Origin: Agrobacterium larrymoorei
Lineage (GTDB): Bacteria; Pseudomonadota; Alphaproteobacteria; Rhizobiales; Rhizobiaceae
Direction: 5' to 3'
DNA length: 64,000 bases
Assembly: GCF_013322225.1 (NCBI RefSeq)
Contig: NZ_JAAMFB010000019.1
Coordinates: forward strand, 62,001-126,000
This document shows positions 1 through 8,261 of the stretch, piece by piece; the first letter of the stretch is position 1, and the number at the start of each line of letters is the position of its first letter. Position numbers and translations under genes: made by a program. The notes under the pieces were generated by a model. It was not told where the DNA came from and ran no database searches. It saw only the letters and a list, made by a program, of their open reading frames with translations.

Positions 1-9
1 AGTGTCCAT

Positions 10-315
10 TCAATCGCTGCGGCCTGAAGCGGCGTTCTGCATCGCAGTCGCAAGCAGTATGTCACGTTCAGTCACGCCTTGAGAATCATGGGTGGTGAGG
101 CAGACCTTGACGCGGGAATAGACGTTCGACCATTCCGGGTGATGGTTCAGCTTCTCCGCAACAAGCGCGCACTGTGCCATAAACCCGAATGCTTCAGCGA
201 AATTGGCAAACTTGAACGCACGGACGATGGCAAGCCCGTCCTCGCGCAATGACCATCCTTCAAGTTTGGCAAGCTCGCTTTCAATGGCATCTTTCTCTAA
301 TCTCGGATATTGCAT
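10..315 (-). CDS. phhB: 4a-hydroxytetrahydrobiopterin dehydratase (pterin carbinolamine dehydratase)
   Basis: A 101-residue protein of the PCD/DCoH family, which dehydrates the 4a-hydroxy-tetrahydropterin formed by aromatic amino acid hydroxylases and so recycles the pterin cofactor. The sequence carries the family hallmark [10 protein letters not shown] near residues 57-66 followed by a THD motif near 75-77; the histidines of the HHPxW segment are the catalytic ones in the family. Length is normal. The ATG at 315 has a strong GAGGTGAGG site just upstream. It is divergent from the phosphatase gene at 347, leaving about 30 bp for both promoters. No phenylalanine hydroxylase gene lies in the window, so the partner enzyme is not visible. 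Confidence 0.93.
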   Translation of the reverse strand: MQYPRLEKDAIESELAKLEGWSLREDGLAIVRAFKFANFAEAFGFMAQCALVAEKLNHHPEWSNVYSRVKVCLTTHDSQGVTERDILLATAMQNAASGRSD

Positions 316-346
316 CTACCTCACCTCATCTAAGACCGTGGCATTC

Positions 347-853
347 ATGAAACGCACGAGCATCCTTTTTGTTTGCATGGGAAACATCTGTCGCTCACCT
401 TTGGCAGAAGGGATTTTCTCGCATTTGGTCAAGGAGGCTAGTCTGGGCGAAAACTTCGTGATTGCTTCCGCAGGAACGGGAGGATGGCACGCTGGGAACC
501 CTCCTGATCCGCGCTCCATTGCCATCGCTTATCAGCACGGCATCGATATTTCACAACAGCGAGCGCGTCAGGTTCGCCCTGCCGATTTCGAAAATTACGA
601 TCTGATCCTCGCTATGGATGAGGACAATCTCTCAAACCTTCGATCGGTCTGCCCGCAGCGACATCATCAAAAGCTGCGTCTCTTCAGCCAATACACTTCG
701 GGTCAAAACAAGAACGTGCCTGACCCGTATTATGGCGGAGAAGACGGCTTTTTGACCGTCTACACCATGCTTTTGGCCGGATGCACATCCCTGCTCGAGA
801 AGGCGACCGAAGATCGCGCCTCGTGCAGCGGAAACGCTTCCTCCACGATGTAG
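347..853 (+). CDS. Low molecular weight protein-tyrosine phosphatase
   Basis: A cytoplasmic phosphatase of 168 residues. The N-terminal P-loop VCMGNICRSP (residues 9-18) holds the CX5R signature, with Cys10 as nucleophile and Arg16 binding phosphate. The DPYYGG segment near residues 126-131 supplies the general acid Asp. I place the start at ATG 347 because the P-loop then sits about ten residues from the N-terminus, as in the family; the frame is open further upstream but has no family similarity there. In bacteria such enzymes often counteract tyrosine kinases of exopolysaccharide synthesis, but no kinase is nearby. The 3-prime end overlaps the convergent ThpR gene by 94 bp, and the last 20 or so residues look unlike the family, so the C-terminus may be an extension. 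Confidence 0.9.
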   Translation: MKRTSILFVCMGNICRSPLAEGIFSHLVKEASLGENFVIASAGTGGWHAGNPPDPRSIAIAYQHGIDISQQRARQVRPADFENYDLILAMDEDNLSNLRSVCPQRHHQKLRLFSQYTSGQNKNVPDPYYGGEDGFLTVYTMLLAGCTSLLEKATEDRASCSGNASSTM

Positions 854-1353
854 GGCCCGCCGCCGACCGATTCCTTGGAAGACATCAGCACAAACCGCCC
901 GACGGTAAAGGGCGAAGTGCGAAAATCGCCGCGACCGGAGAGATAGTGCACGACATCGTCCAGTCGAGAATTACGCAGCCGCGCAAGTGTAACATGCGGG
1001 GTAAACTTGCGCGGGTCGGGCGCAAGCCCAAGACGCTGGCAGATGCGCTCGATTTCGCCTTGCAACGCATTCATCTCCGGGGAAGGCGTTACACCAGCCC
1101 AGATGGAGTGCGGTTTTTTCGAGCCGAAGGACCCTATACCAGTAAGATTGATCTGGAATTCCGGGCGTTCGATCCGGTCCAGCCTGTCCACCACCTCATC
1201 GGCGGTACGTCCGTCGATGTCTCCGATGAATCGAAGGGTGATGTGATAATTCTCCACGTCAATCCACCGGGCACCCGGCAGACCACCGCGCAACAATGAG
1301 AGGCTCATGGCCGCATTGCGCGGAATTTCGAGGGCGGTAAATAGTCTCGGCAT
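760..1353 (-). CDS. thpR: RNA 2',3'-cyclic phosphodiesterase, LigT/ThpR type
   Basis: A 197-residue 2H phosphoesterase. Both catalytic HxTx motifs are present: HITLRF near residue 38 and HVTLAR near residue 120. Family members open 2',3'-cyclic phosphates on RNA ends to 2'-phosphates. The N-terminal MPRLFTALEIP and the RWIDVENYHITLRF block are typical of the bacterial group. The ATG at 1353 has a GGGGAG site just upstream. The gene is convergent with the tyrosine phosphatase and the two reading frames overlap by 94 bp, so the C-terminal 30 residues are encoded opposite the phosphatase tail. Confidence 0.9.
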   Translation of the reverse strand: MPRLFTALEIPRNAAMSLSLLRGGLPGARWIDVENYHITLRFIGDIDGRTADEVVDRLDRIERPEFQINLTGIGSFGSKKPHSIWAGVTPSPEMNALQGEIERICQRLGLAPDPRKFTPHVTLARLRNSRLDDVVHYLSGRGDFRTSPFTVGRFVLMSSKESVGGGPYIVEEAFPLHEARSSVAFSSRDVHPAKSMV

Positions 1354-1419
1354 GGCGAGCTCCCCGAATCTTTGCAGAACAACTGTAGCGAATCATGCAA
1401 CGCCTGCTGGCGCAAGCGC

Positions 1420-2070
1420 TTATTTCTTTTGCGCACCGATAGTATTAACGAAGGCCTCCACAGTCGGCAGCGATTTCTCGACCATCACGGCAATCCCTTT
1501 CGTGTTGGGATGCATTCGGTCCTCCAGCTGCAGGGTTTCATTCGTCACCACGCCATCCAGGAAAAAAGGATAGTGCGGCAGTTTATATTTATCAGCCAAT
1601 CGTTGATAAATCGGGTTGAACTGCTTGGCGTAGTCATCGCCCATATTCGGCGGCGCCATGATACCGATCAGCAAAACAGGGATGTTGCGCTTTTGAAAAC
1701 CGGCAATGATCGTGTCGAGATTTTTCTCGGTTTCCGCAGGCGATATGCCGCGAAGCGCGTCATTTGCACCGAGCTCCAGGATAACTCCACCGGTGCCATC
1801 GGGCACAGACCAATCCGCGCGCGCCAGTCCGCCTGAACTCGTGTCACCGGAAACACCGGCATTGGCAACACTCACATTCATGCCCTTCGCCTTTAGCGCC
1901 GTTTCTAGCTGCGCTGTATAGCTGTCGGTCGGTGGGAGCTGATATCCCGCCATCAAACTGTCACCTAAACCAACGAGTTGTACGGAGGTTTCCTGCGCAT
2001 GAGCAGAAATACCGGAGAAGAACGCGCAACCAATGACGATGAAGTGAGCGGCAACGGCTTTAAAATTCAT
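1420..2070 (-). CDS. tesA: Periplasmic GDSL esterase / thioesterase I-like (arylesterase)
   Basis: A 216-residue SGNH hydrolase. It begins with a signal peptide of about 25 residues ending ISAHA. Block I GLGDSLMAGY supplies the nucleophilic Ser, block III GANDALRG the oxyanion Asn, and block V DRMHPN the Asp-His pair. TesA of enteric bacteria hydrolyses acyl-CoAs, esters and some peptides in the periplasm; the substrate here is not known. It is divergent from an ABC ATPase/permease pair of the YbbA-YbbP type, the same neighbourhood as in E. coli, which supports the orthology. Function as a lipase/esterase is firm; the exact substrate is inferred. Confidence 0.9.
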   Translation of the reverse strand: MNFKAVAAHFIVIGCAFFSGISAHAQETSVQLVGLGDSLMAGYQLPPTDSYTAQLETALKAKGMNVSVANAGVSGDTSSGGLARADWSVPDGTGGVILELGANDALRGISPAETEKNLDTIIAGFQKRNIPVLLIGIMAPPNMGDDYAKQFNPIYQRLADKYKLPHYPFFLDGVVTNETLQLEDRMHPNTKGIAVMVEKSLPTVEAFVNTIGAQKK

Positions 2071-2141
2071 GGCGGCCTTCCTAATTTGTCAGGCTAATCA
2101 AACTTTCCGATTGCCTCTTTCCGTATATAGGAACGCATAAC

Positions 2142-2852
2142 GTGACGAAAAGCATCATCGAGCTGAAAAAGGCCGACCTGACCCTTGGCAATGCCGCCGC
2201 TTCCGTTCACGTTCTCAAGCATATGGACTTGAGCATAGATGAAGGCGAAGCCGTTGGGATCGTGGGTCCATCGGGCTCTGGCAAGTCTACGCTTCTGATG
2301 GTTCTGGCAGGCCTGGAGCGGCTCGATAGCGGCCAGATCACGATTGCGGGAACAGGACTTCACAATCTCGGAGAAGATGCGCTAGCTGATTTTCGCGGCA
2401 AGAACATCGGCATCGTCTTCCAGTCTTTTCACCTCATTGCCAATATGACGGCGCTGGAAAATGTCGCGGTCCCGCTTGAACTCGCTAACGTTCCGAAACC
2501 CTTCGAAATCGCCGAACGGGAACTGAAGGCGGTTGGACTTGGGGAACGCCTCCATCACTATCCCGGCCAACTGTCCGGTGGCGAGCAACAGCGCGTCGCC
2601 ATCGCCCGCGCACTCGCCCCTTCACCGGCAGTCCTGATCGCAGACGAGCCGACCGGCAATCTTGACACGGACACCGGCAAGCAGATCGCAGACCTTCTGT
2701 TTTCCAAGCAGGCCGAGCGCGGCATGACGATGATCCTCGTCACTCATGACCCGTCGCTCGCCGCCCGCTGCTCGCGACAGATCAAGGTTCGCTCCGGCGA
2801 AATCGAAGGTGACAGCACAAAGACGCTAGCCAAACAGACGGTTTCAGCATGA
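2142..2852 (+). CDS. ABC transporter ATP-binding protein, YbbA/LolD-like
   Basis: A 236-residue ATPase subunit with Walker [10 protein letters not shown] near residues 42-50, the signature LSGGEQQR, Walker B ILIADEP and a switch His in VTHD. It belongs to the MacB/LolD/YbbA group that pairs with large FtsX-type permeases and usually drives mechanotransmission or lipid/lipoprotein handling rather than small-solute uptake. The start is GTG 2142. Its stop codon overlaps the start of the next gene (ATGA), so the two are translationally coupled. It is divergent from the TesA-like gene. Confidence 0.9.
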   Translation: MTKSIIELKKADLTLGNAAASVHVLKHMDLSIDEGEAVGIVGPSGSGKSTLLMVLAGLERLDSGQITIAGTGLHNLGEDALADFRGKNIGIVFQSFHLIANMTALENVAVPLELANVPKPFEIAERELKAVGLGERLHHYPGQLSGGEQQRVAIARALAPSPAVLIADEPTGNLDTDTGKQIADLLFSKQAERGMTMILVTHDPSLAARCSRQIKVRSGEIEGDSTKTLAKQTVSA

Positions 2853-5398
2853 TCCCTTCAATGAAGAACATTCGGAACGCCTTCCGCCTTGCCCGCCGCG
2901 AAATTCGCGGCGGTTTTCGTGGTTTCTACATCTTCCTTGCCTGTATCGCGCTTGGGACTGGTGCCATCGCCGCCGTGAATTCCGTTTCCCGCGCTGTCAC
3001 CAGCGCCATTGCGACCGAGGGCCAGTCAATTCTGGCTGGTGACGTGCGCTTCGAACTGCGCAACCGCGAAGTCACGGAAAAAGAGCGCGCCTATATCGAC
3101 GGTCTGGGCGACGTCTCCGAATCGAGCGGTCTGCGCTCAATGGCTCGTTTGGAAGACGGATTACAACAGACCCTTGCCGAAGTGAAAGCTGTAGATGGCG
3201 CGTATCCTTTGTACGGCACATTCGAAGCGAGCCCACAGGCGCCATTGCCGGAACTCATCGCGAAACAAGGTGATAGCTTCGGGGCGGTTGCAGCGCCTCT
3301 TCTGCTTGAACGTCTCGGTATAAAAGTCGGCGACGAACTGTTACTCGGCAATACCCGTCTGAAACTGACGGGTACGGTTGTCACCGAGCCGGACGCCCTA
3401 TCAGATGGATTTGGCTTTGCTCCGCGCCTGCTGCTCAGCCGCGATGCGCTTGTTGCGTCAGGCCTGATCCAGACCGGTAGTCTGGTCGAACATGCCTACA
3501 AGGTTCGCCTCAATGACGCGGCGAAGCGTGCGACGATTATCGATGATACAAACCGCGAGTTCCCCAATGCCGGATGGTCGATCCGCACAAGCGACCGTGC
3601 CGCTCCATCGCTCACGGACAACGTCAATCGCTTCTCGCAGTTTTTAACGCTGGTCGGCCTCACTGCACTCATCGTCGGCGGCGTCGGCGTGGCGAACGCC
3701 GTTCGCGCCTTCCTCGATTCCAAGCGCACGACCATAGCCTCGCTGAAATGCCTCGGCGCGCCGGCGAGCGTCGTAACGATGACCTACCTGTTCCAGATTG
3801 CCTTTATCGCCTTCATCGGCATTGCAATCGGCCTGACATTCGGAGCGATTACACCGCTCGTCGCCATGCGCTTTCTGGAAGGTGTCTTGCCGGTTCCGAA
3901 TGAGCTGGCCTTCTATCCTGGCGCACTGATCCTCGCCGCCGTTTTCGGCCTGCTGACGACGCTCGCCTTCGCAATTCTTCCGCTTGGTCAGGCCCGTGAA
4001 GTTCCCGCAACCGCGCTGTTTCGCGAGCAGGGGTTCGAGGAGAGTCGACTGCCATCCTGGCCATATATCGCCGCCATGGGTATCTTGCTGGCGGTTCTTG
4101 CAAGCCTCGCCATCTTTTCCGCCGAAGATCGCTTCATCGCTTCGGTTTTCCTTGGCGCAATTGCCTTTGCCTTCGTCGTTCTTCGTCTTGTTGCGTGGGG
4201 CATTCGGGCAATTGCGCGCCGCAGTCCGCGTGTCCATTCCGCCGCACTGCGCCTTGCCATCGGTAATATCCACCGCCCCGGCGCTCTCACGCCGTCCGTC
4301 GTGCTCTCACTTGGTCTTGGCCTTACGCTGCTGGTCACCCTGACGCTCATCGATGGCAATCTGCGCCGAGAATTGACTGCCAGCCTGCCGGAGCGTGCTC
4401 CTAACTTTTTCTTCGTCGATATTCAGGGAACGGAGCGAGATGGCTTTCGCGATCTCGTGAAAAAGCAAGCGCCGGAAGGCACCCTTACCGAAGTTCCGAT
4501 GCTGCGCGGACGCATCCTTGCGCTCAATGGGCAGGATGTCACAAAGATCGAGGTGCCGGCGTCCGGTCGCTGGGTGCTGCGCGGTGATCGCGGCATCACC
4601 TACTCGAAAGATTTACCCGAAAACGCCACGCTTGCCGAAGGGACCTGGTGGGAAAAAGATTACAGCGGCGAACCTCTCGTCTCATTTGCAGCCGAGGAGG
4701 CGGGTGAACTCGGCCTGAAGATCGGCGATACCGTTACCGTCAATGTGCTGGGCCGCAGCATCACCGCGAAGATCGCCAATCTGCGCAATGTCGAATGGCA
4801 GTCGCTGTCTATCAACTTCGTCATGGTGTTCTCGCCCAACACGTTCCGCGGCGCACCGCATGCATGGCTGGCCACCTTGGCAGATCCGTCCGCAACACCG
4901 GCACAGGAAGGCGAAATCCTGCGGGCCGTGACCAATACCTATCCCACCATAACGACGGTTCGGGTGAAGGATGCGCTCGATGTGGTGGATCGTCTCGTGG
5001 GCCAGTTGGCCACAGCGATCCGGGCTGCCGCAGCCGTGGCCCTCATTGCTTCCGTACTCGTGCTTGCCGGTGCGCTTGCCGCCGGAAACCGTGCACGCAC
5101 GCACGATGCGGTAATCCTGAAGACGCTTGGCGGTACACGCGCCATGCTGATCCGTGCTTTCTCCTACGAATACATGATCCTCGGTCTGGCAACTGCTATT
5201 TTTGCGCTGTTTGCCGGTGGTGTCTCGGCGTGGTTCGTCATTGCCCGGATAATGAAGTTGCCGTCCAGTTTCTTACCGGATGTTGCGATTGGGACGATTA
5301 TCGTTGCTCTTGTCATGACGGTCGGTATCGGACTGCTTGGCACGTGGCGCGTTCTGGGGCAGAAAGCGGCACCGGTTCTAAGGCAAACAGGCGAATGA
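2849..5398 (+). CDS. ABC transporter permease, YbbP-type FtsX family
   Basis: An 849-residue inner-membrane protein. A first transmembrane segment near residues 25-45 is followed by a large periplasmic region, then an FtsX-like block of membrane helices near 255-390 (SQFLTLVGLTALIVGGVGVANAV), further helices near 405-450, another soluble region, and a second FtsX-like block at the C-terminus (residues about 725-845). This two-block layout matches YbbP. It forms a complex with the ATPase encoded just upstream, with which it overlaps by 4 bp. The family is proposed to act on envelope lipids or proteins next to TesA; the actual substrate is unknown. Confidence 0.9.
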   Translation: MIPSMKNIRNAFRLARREIRGGFRGFYIFLACIALGTGAIAAVNSVSRAVTSAIATEGQSILAGDVRFELRNREVTEKERAYIDGLGDVSESSGLRSMARLEDGLQQTLAEVKAVDGAYPLYGTFEASPQAPLPELIAKQGDSFGAVAAPLLLERLGIKVGDELLLGNTRLKLTGTVVTEPDALSDGFGFAPRLLLSRDALVASGLIQTGSLVEHAYKVRLNDAAKRATIIDDTNREFPNAGWSIRTSDRAAPSLTDNVNRFSQFLTLVGLTALIVGGVGVANAVRAFLDSKRTTIASLKCLGAPASVVTMTYLFQIAFIAFIGIAIGLTFGAITPLVAMRFLEGVLPVPNELAFYPGALILAAVFGLLTTLAFAILPLGQAREVPATALFREQGFEESRLPSWPYIAAMGILLAVLASLAIFSAEDRFIASVFLGAIAFAFVVLRLVAWGIRAIARRSPRVHSAALRLAIGNIHRPGALTPSVVLSLGLGLTLLVTLTLIDGNLRRELTASLPERAPNFFFVDIQGTERDGFRDLVKKQAPEGTLTEVPMLRGRILALNGQDVTKIEVPASGRWVLRGDRGITYSKDLPENATLAEGTWWEKDYSGEPLVSFAAEEAGELGLKIGDTVTVNVLGRSITAKIANLRNVEWQSLSINFVMVFSPNTFRGAPHAWLATLADPSATPAQEGEILRAVTNTYPTITTVRVKDALDVVDRLVGQLATAIRAAAAVALIASVLVLAGALAAGNRARTHDAVILKTLGGTRAMLIRAFSYEYMILGLATAIFALFAGGVSAWFVIARIMKLPSSFLPDVAIGTIIVALVMTVGIGLLGTWRVLGQKAAPVLRQTGE

Positions 5399-5400
5399 GA

Positions 5401-5429
5401 GTAAAAGTTGTGCGCTACTTAACTTTTAC
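5401..5429 (+). terminator. Perfect inverted repeat behind the YbbP-like permease
   Basis: GTAAAAGTT (5401-5409) is repeated in reverse complement at 5421-5429 with an 11-base loop, starting two bases after the permease stop codon. The stem is AT-rich and no long T tract follows, so it may be a weak terminator, an mRNA-end stabiliser or a protein-binding site. Seen directly; the role is inferred. Confidence 0.4.
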
Positions 5430-5551
5430 GATTAATTGGCCGTTTTCATCGCCAAAACGTTATCGCTTTTCGCGCATGTGGTGTTTTTTCGGCTTTTTGG
5501 GCTCTTGTAAGTCAAATGAGATACCATCATATTCTTCGATAGGCTTGCTGT

Positions 5552-5636
5552 AGCTCCGCAGCGGCGCCTGGGATATGATCGCAAGACGGTCATCGTCCCG
5601 ACACCGTAGGGATTTCGGAGCTCAAAAGAGGAAACA
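5552..5636 (+). promoter_or_regulatory. Structured mRNA leader, candidate ybhL leader motif
   Basis: AGCTCCG (5552-5558) pairs with CGGAGCT (5616-5622), closing a domain that contains an inner helix ACGGT (5586-5590) / ACCGT (5603-5607). The domain sits directly upstream of the AGAGGAAAC ribosome site and the start codon of a YbhL-type gene. A conserved RNA called the ybhL leader was described by comparative genomics in front of ybhL in alphaproteobacteria, and the position and gene match. I cannot align it to the published covariance model, so identity as that motif is inferred. Confidence 0.5.
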
Positions 5637-6419
5637 ATGGCTAACTTCAACAATTACCAGAACCGTGTGGCTCAAGGCCGTGCGCAGTCTGGTGCGGCGA
5701 TCGATGAAGGTCTTCGCACCTATATGGTCAAGGTTTATAACCTGATGGCCGTAGGTCTGGCTATCACCGGCTTTGCAGCTTTCCTGACTGCAATGCTGGC
5801 GACGACGAATGATCCTTCCGCGGCTGTCGCCACGCTCGGCAACGGCAAGATGCTGACCGGCCTGGGTGCAGCGCTTTACAGCTCGCCTTTGCGCTGGGTT
5901 GTCATGCTCGCCCCGTTGGGTCTCGTATTCTTCCTTAGCTTCCGCATTCAGAAGATGAGCGTTCCGGCCGCGCAGGCGACATTCTGGGGCTACGCTGCCC
6001 TGATGGGTCTGTCCCTGTCATCGATCTTTCTGGTCTACACCGGTGAGAGCATTGTTCAGACGTTCTTCGTGACGGCTGCCTCCTTCGGCGCACTGTCGCT
6101 TTACGGCTACACCACGAAGAAGGACCTGTCCGGCATGGGCTCGTTCCTGATCATGGGTCTGTTCGGCCTGATCATTGCATCGATCGTCAACATCTTCCTG
6201 CAGTCGTCCGCCATGGGCTTCGCGATCTCCGCCATCGGCGTGTTGATCTTCGCTGGCCTGACCGCTTACGACACGCAGAAGATCAAGGAGATGTATTTCG
6301 AGGGTGACGACACCGCTTCGATGGGCCGCAAGGCTATCATGGGTGCGTTGACGCTCTACCTCGACTTCATCAACCTCTTCACATTCCTTCTGCAGTTCCT
6401 CGGAAATCGCGACGAATAA
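5637..6419 (+). CDS. Bax inhibitor-1/YccA family membrane protein (YbhL-like)
   Basis: A 260-residue protein with seven hydrophobic segments spread from about residue 38 to the C-terminus, preceded by a polar N-terminal tail of some 25 residues. The segment GLTAYDTQKIKEMY near residues 205-218 holds the Asp that is conserved in the BI-1 fold, and the C-terminus ends LYLDFINLFTFLLQFLG as in bacterial YbhL/YccA proteins. The structurally known homologue is a pH-sensitive calcium leak channel; the physiological role in bacteria is unsettled. Translation starts at ATG 5637 after AGAGGAAAC. It is monocistronic, with a candidate RNA leader upstream and a strong terminator downstream. Confidence 0.93.
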   Translation: MANFNNYQNRVAQGRAQSGAAIDEGLRTYMVKVYNLMAVGLAITGFAAFLTAMLATTNDPSAAVATLGNGKMLTGLGAALYSSPLRWVVMLAPLGLVFFLSFRIQKMSVPAAQATFWGYAALMGLSLSSIFLVYTGESIVQTFFVTAASFGALSLYGYTTKKDLSGMGSFLIMGLFGLIIASIVNIFLQSSAMGFAISAIGVLIFAGLTAYDTQKIKEMYFEGDDTASMGRKAIMGALTLYLDFINLFTFLLQFLGNRDE

Positions 6420-6437
6420 GCAGAGAGAGATGAAACG

Positions 6438-6467
6438 AAAAAGGCGGCAACCAGCCGCCTTTTTTTT
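6438..6467 (+). terminator. Rho-independent terminator after the YbhL-like gene
   Basis: AAGGCGGC (6441-6448) and GCCGCCTT (6454-6461) form an 8-bp GC-rich stem with a 5-base loop, followed by an unbroken run of T through 6467. It lies about 20 bp past the stop codon. Confidence 0.93.
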
Positions 6468-6521
6468 ATGCGTATCACTTTGGATTTTTTCTCTTCGAGA
6501 TCAAGCAATCCGGGACTTGCG

Positions 6522-6911
6522 TTACTCAATGAGTTTCAGGGCTTTGTCGAACACCTTCAAAACCTGTGGGAGCTCATGCCCGCGCTTCAATATACGGCCG
6601 TCCGTGTTGACGACACTATAGGCGCCCTGCTTGGCTGCAAGCTTGGGGTTCTTTTCGATCCGGTATAGCGGCATCTCGCCGGAACGTTTGAAGACGGAAA
6701 AGACTGCTTTGTCTTTCATATGGTCGATTGCGTAGTCCCGCCATTCGCCTTCACCAACCATTCGCCCGTAGATGCGCAGGATCGCATCCAACTCGCGGCG
6801 GTGAAACGTGATGGGTAGAGGGTCCTTGCTTTGCCGATATTCCCGAAGATCGATAACGGTCGAATTTTCCGACGACGAGCCTCTTCGTTGCAAATCCGGC
6901 TGATCCGCCAT
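6522..6911 (-). CDS. DUF2794 domain protein
   Basis: A 129-residue soluble protein matching the DUF2794 family, which is confined to alphaproteobacteria and has no assigned function. Visible features are a polar N-terminal tail, the segment ITFHRRELDAILRIYGRM near residues 34-51, an aromatic-rich middle (EWRDYAIDHMKDKAVFSVFKR) and a C-terminal HELPQVLKVFDKALKLIE helix. No signal peptide, membrane segment or metal motif is seen. It is convergent with the YbhL-like gene and faces a 395-bp gene-free stretch upstream. Confidence 0.85.
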   Translation of the reverse strand: MADQPDLQRRGSSSENSTVIDLREYRQSKDPLPITFHRRELDAILRIYGRMVGEGEWRDYAIDHMKDKAVFSVFKRSGEMPLYRIEKNPKLAAKQGAYSVVNTDGRILKRGHELPQVLKVFDKALKLIE

Positions 6912-7306
6912 CAGTCAACCTCGCTAGACTGCTTCATTACACAGAGATGACAGTCTGACGCTGCCATTATGAAATTGCAAGCCTTGGTTCAAACCGGTGT
7001 TTTGCTGGCTGGTTTTGATTATAAGCAGAAAAACGTGCTGAAATGCGAGACGTCAGCGCTCGGCAAATGCCCTCACTGTCAAGCCTGCGGACCATACTCC
7101 AAAGACCCGCTCAGTCGTCGGTAATAATTTAGGCATTCTGAGGGAGGCAAATTGCCCCATTTCGGTCAAACCATGGCCTGAATTGAATGGAATATTGCTA
7201 TTGTCAATTGATGCCTAGGCACCAAGATGACCCGGTCCGGTGCATTGACCCTTTACCCCCAGCCCCCAATGCCCGGACCGGATCTCCCATCGGTTTCCCG
7301 ATGAAG
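6912..7306. other. Gene-free stretch with two tandem hairpins
   Basis: No convincing gene. At 7232-7281 CCGGTCCGG-T-GCATTG faces CAATGC-CCGGACCGG, a 15-bp stem with one bulged base around a 19-base loop. At 7288-7303 CATCGG and CCGATG form a second small stem. Both lie immediately past the stop codon of the DUF1223 gene on the minus strand and lack a T tract. A 51-codon frame at 6969-7124 was considered and not accepted. Confidence 0.6.
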
Positions 7307-8035
7307 TCAATCCGATGACAAGATGACGTTCGCTCCCACGATAGCAGATGGATTTCCAGACGCATCGGTCGTCTGAAGCAGGATAGCGCAACCACCTTTT
7401 TTTGCTTTCTGCATCACGCTCGCCGGAAGTTTTACCGTCATCGCATTTCCTTCCCACATTCCCACCGTCTGTACGTCGTAGACGCTGTGCCAGTAGGAAA
7501 TTTGCTTCCCCTGGTTTTCGCCTTTTTGCACGTCAACGACTTGTTCTCTTGTGAAATAAGCCACGATGACATCGGCTTTGCCTGTCCCGGAGCCAATGTC
7601 GATCTCTATCTCATCGGCAACACGTTGCGCTTTGACGGGGACATTCAGCCCCTCCCCCGCACGACTGAACGTATCAAGCCTATTGTAGATGGTCTGAATG
7701 TCCGCGCCCTTTACATGGTCGCGACCGTTTACCACGGCTTGAGGCGTATAGACGTTGTTGCGCCCCAGTGCGCGGGCATAACCGTACTGCCGCTCCGTGT
7801 TTTCCTTAGATGCCAGAGAATCCGCCCAGCCGAGATAATTCCAGTAATCCACGTGGTAGGAGAGCCCAACCACATCGCCATTCTGTATGAGTTTACGCAA
7901 AGTTGCATCAGCCGGCGGGCATGACGCACATCCCTGCGACGTAAAGAGTTCCACGACGCCTTTCAGCTTTTCCTGCGCAAATGCGGGTTGACCGACAAAG
8001 GCACCGAGCAGGCAAAGCGAAACAGCAAATCTCAT
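7307..8035 (-). CDS. DUF1223 secreted thioredoxin-fold protein
   Basis: A 242-residue exported protein. A signal peptide (MRFAVSLCLLGAFVGQPAFA) is followed by ELFTSQGCASCPPAD, a thioredoxin-like CxxC site near residues 36-39, then YHVDYWNYLGW and a YTPQAVVNG stretch, all typical of DUF1223. The family is annotated as thioredoxin-like but has no established substrate. I choose ATG 8035 because it gives a clean signal peptide; the open frame continues upstream to 8119 with a stretch that would spoil it. Likely periplasmic, possibly a disulfide or redox factor. Confidence 0.85.
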   Translation of the reverse strand: MRFAVSLCLLGAFVGQPAFAQEKLKGVVELFTSQGCASCPPADATLRKLIQNGDVVGLSYHVDYWNYLGWADSLASKENTERQYGYARALGRNNVYTPQAVVNGRDHVKGADIQTIYNRLDTFSRAGEGLNVPVKAQRVADEIEIDIGSGTGKADVIVAYFTREQVVDVQKGENQGKQISYWHSVYDVQTVGMWEGNAMTVKLPASVMQKAKKGGCAILLQTTDASGNPSAIVGANVILSSD

Positions 8036-8261
8036 AGGTCCGTTTTTTCGAGACCCGGTTGTCAGCGGCATTACAAGAACCCTTGTCTGGAAGACTATCC
8101 AGACAATTGATGCAATCAATATATGTCAGGATGCAAGACGGAAAATAGCGCCTAAGGGCATTCAAGAGAAAGTCACGATGGGGTGAGGACGGCCAAAAAA
8201 GCCGTCATCAACCTCAAGTACTGCGATGGTAAACCCATCATTCGGTTTCGCGTGCCGCCCC

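Noticed and set aside
6969-7124. A 51-codon frame containing CPHCQACG
   Set aside because: The cysteine cluster is suggestive, but there is no ribosome site, no hydrophobic or signal part and no support from neighbouring genes.
8188-8206. GACGGC-N7-GCCGTC hairpin between the SnoaL-like and DUF1223 genes
   Set aside because: The T run lies in the loop rather than behind the stem, so it is not a convincing terminator and no other role is evident.
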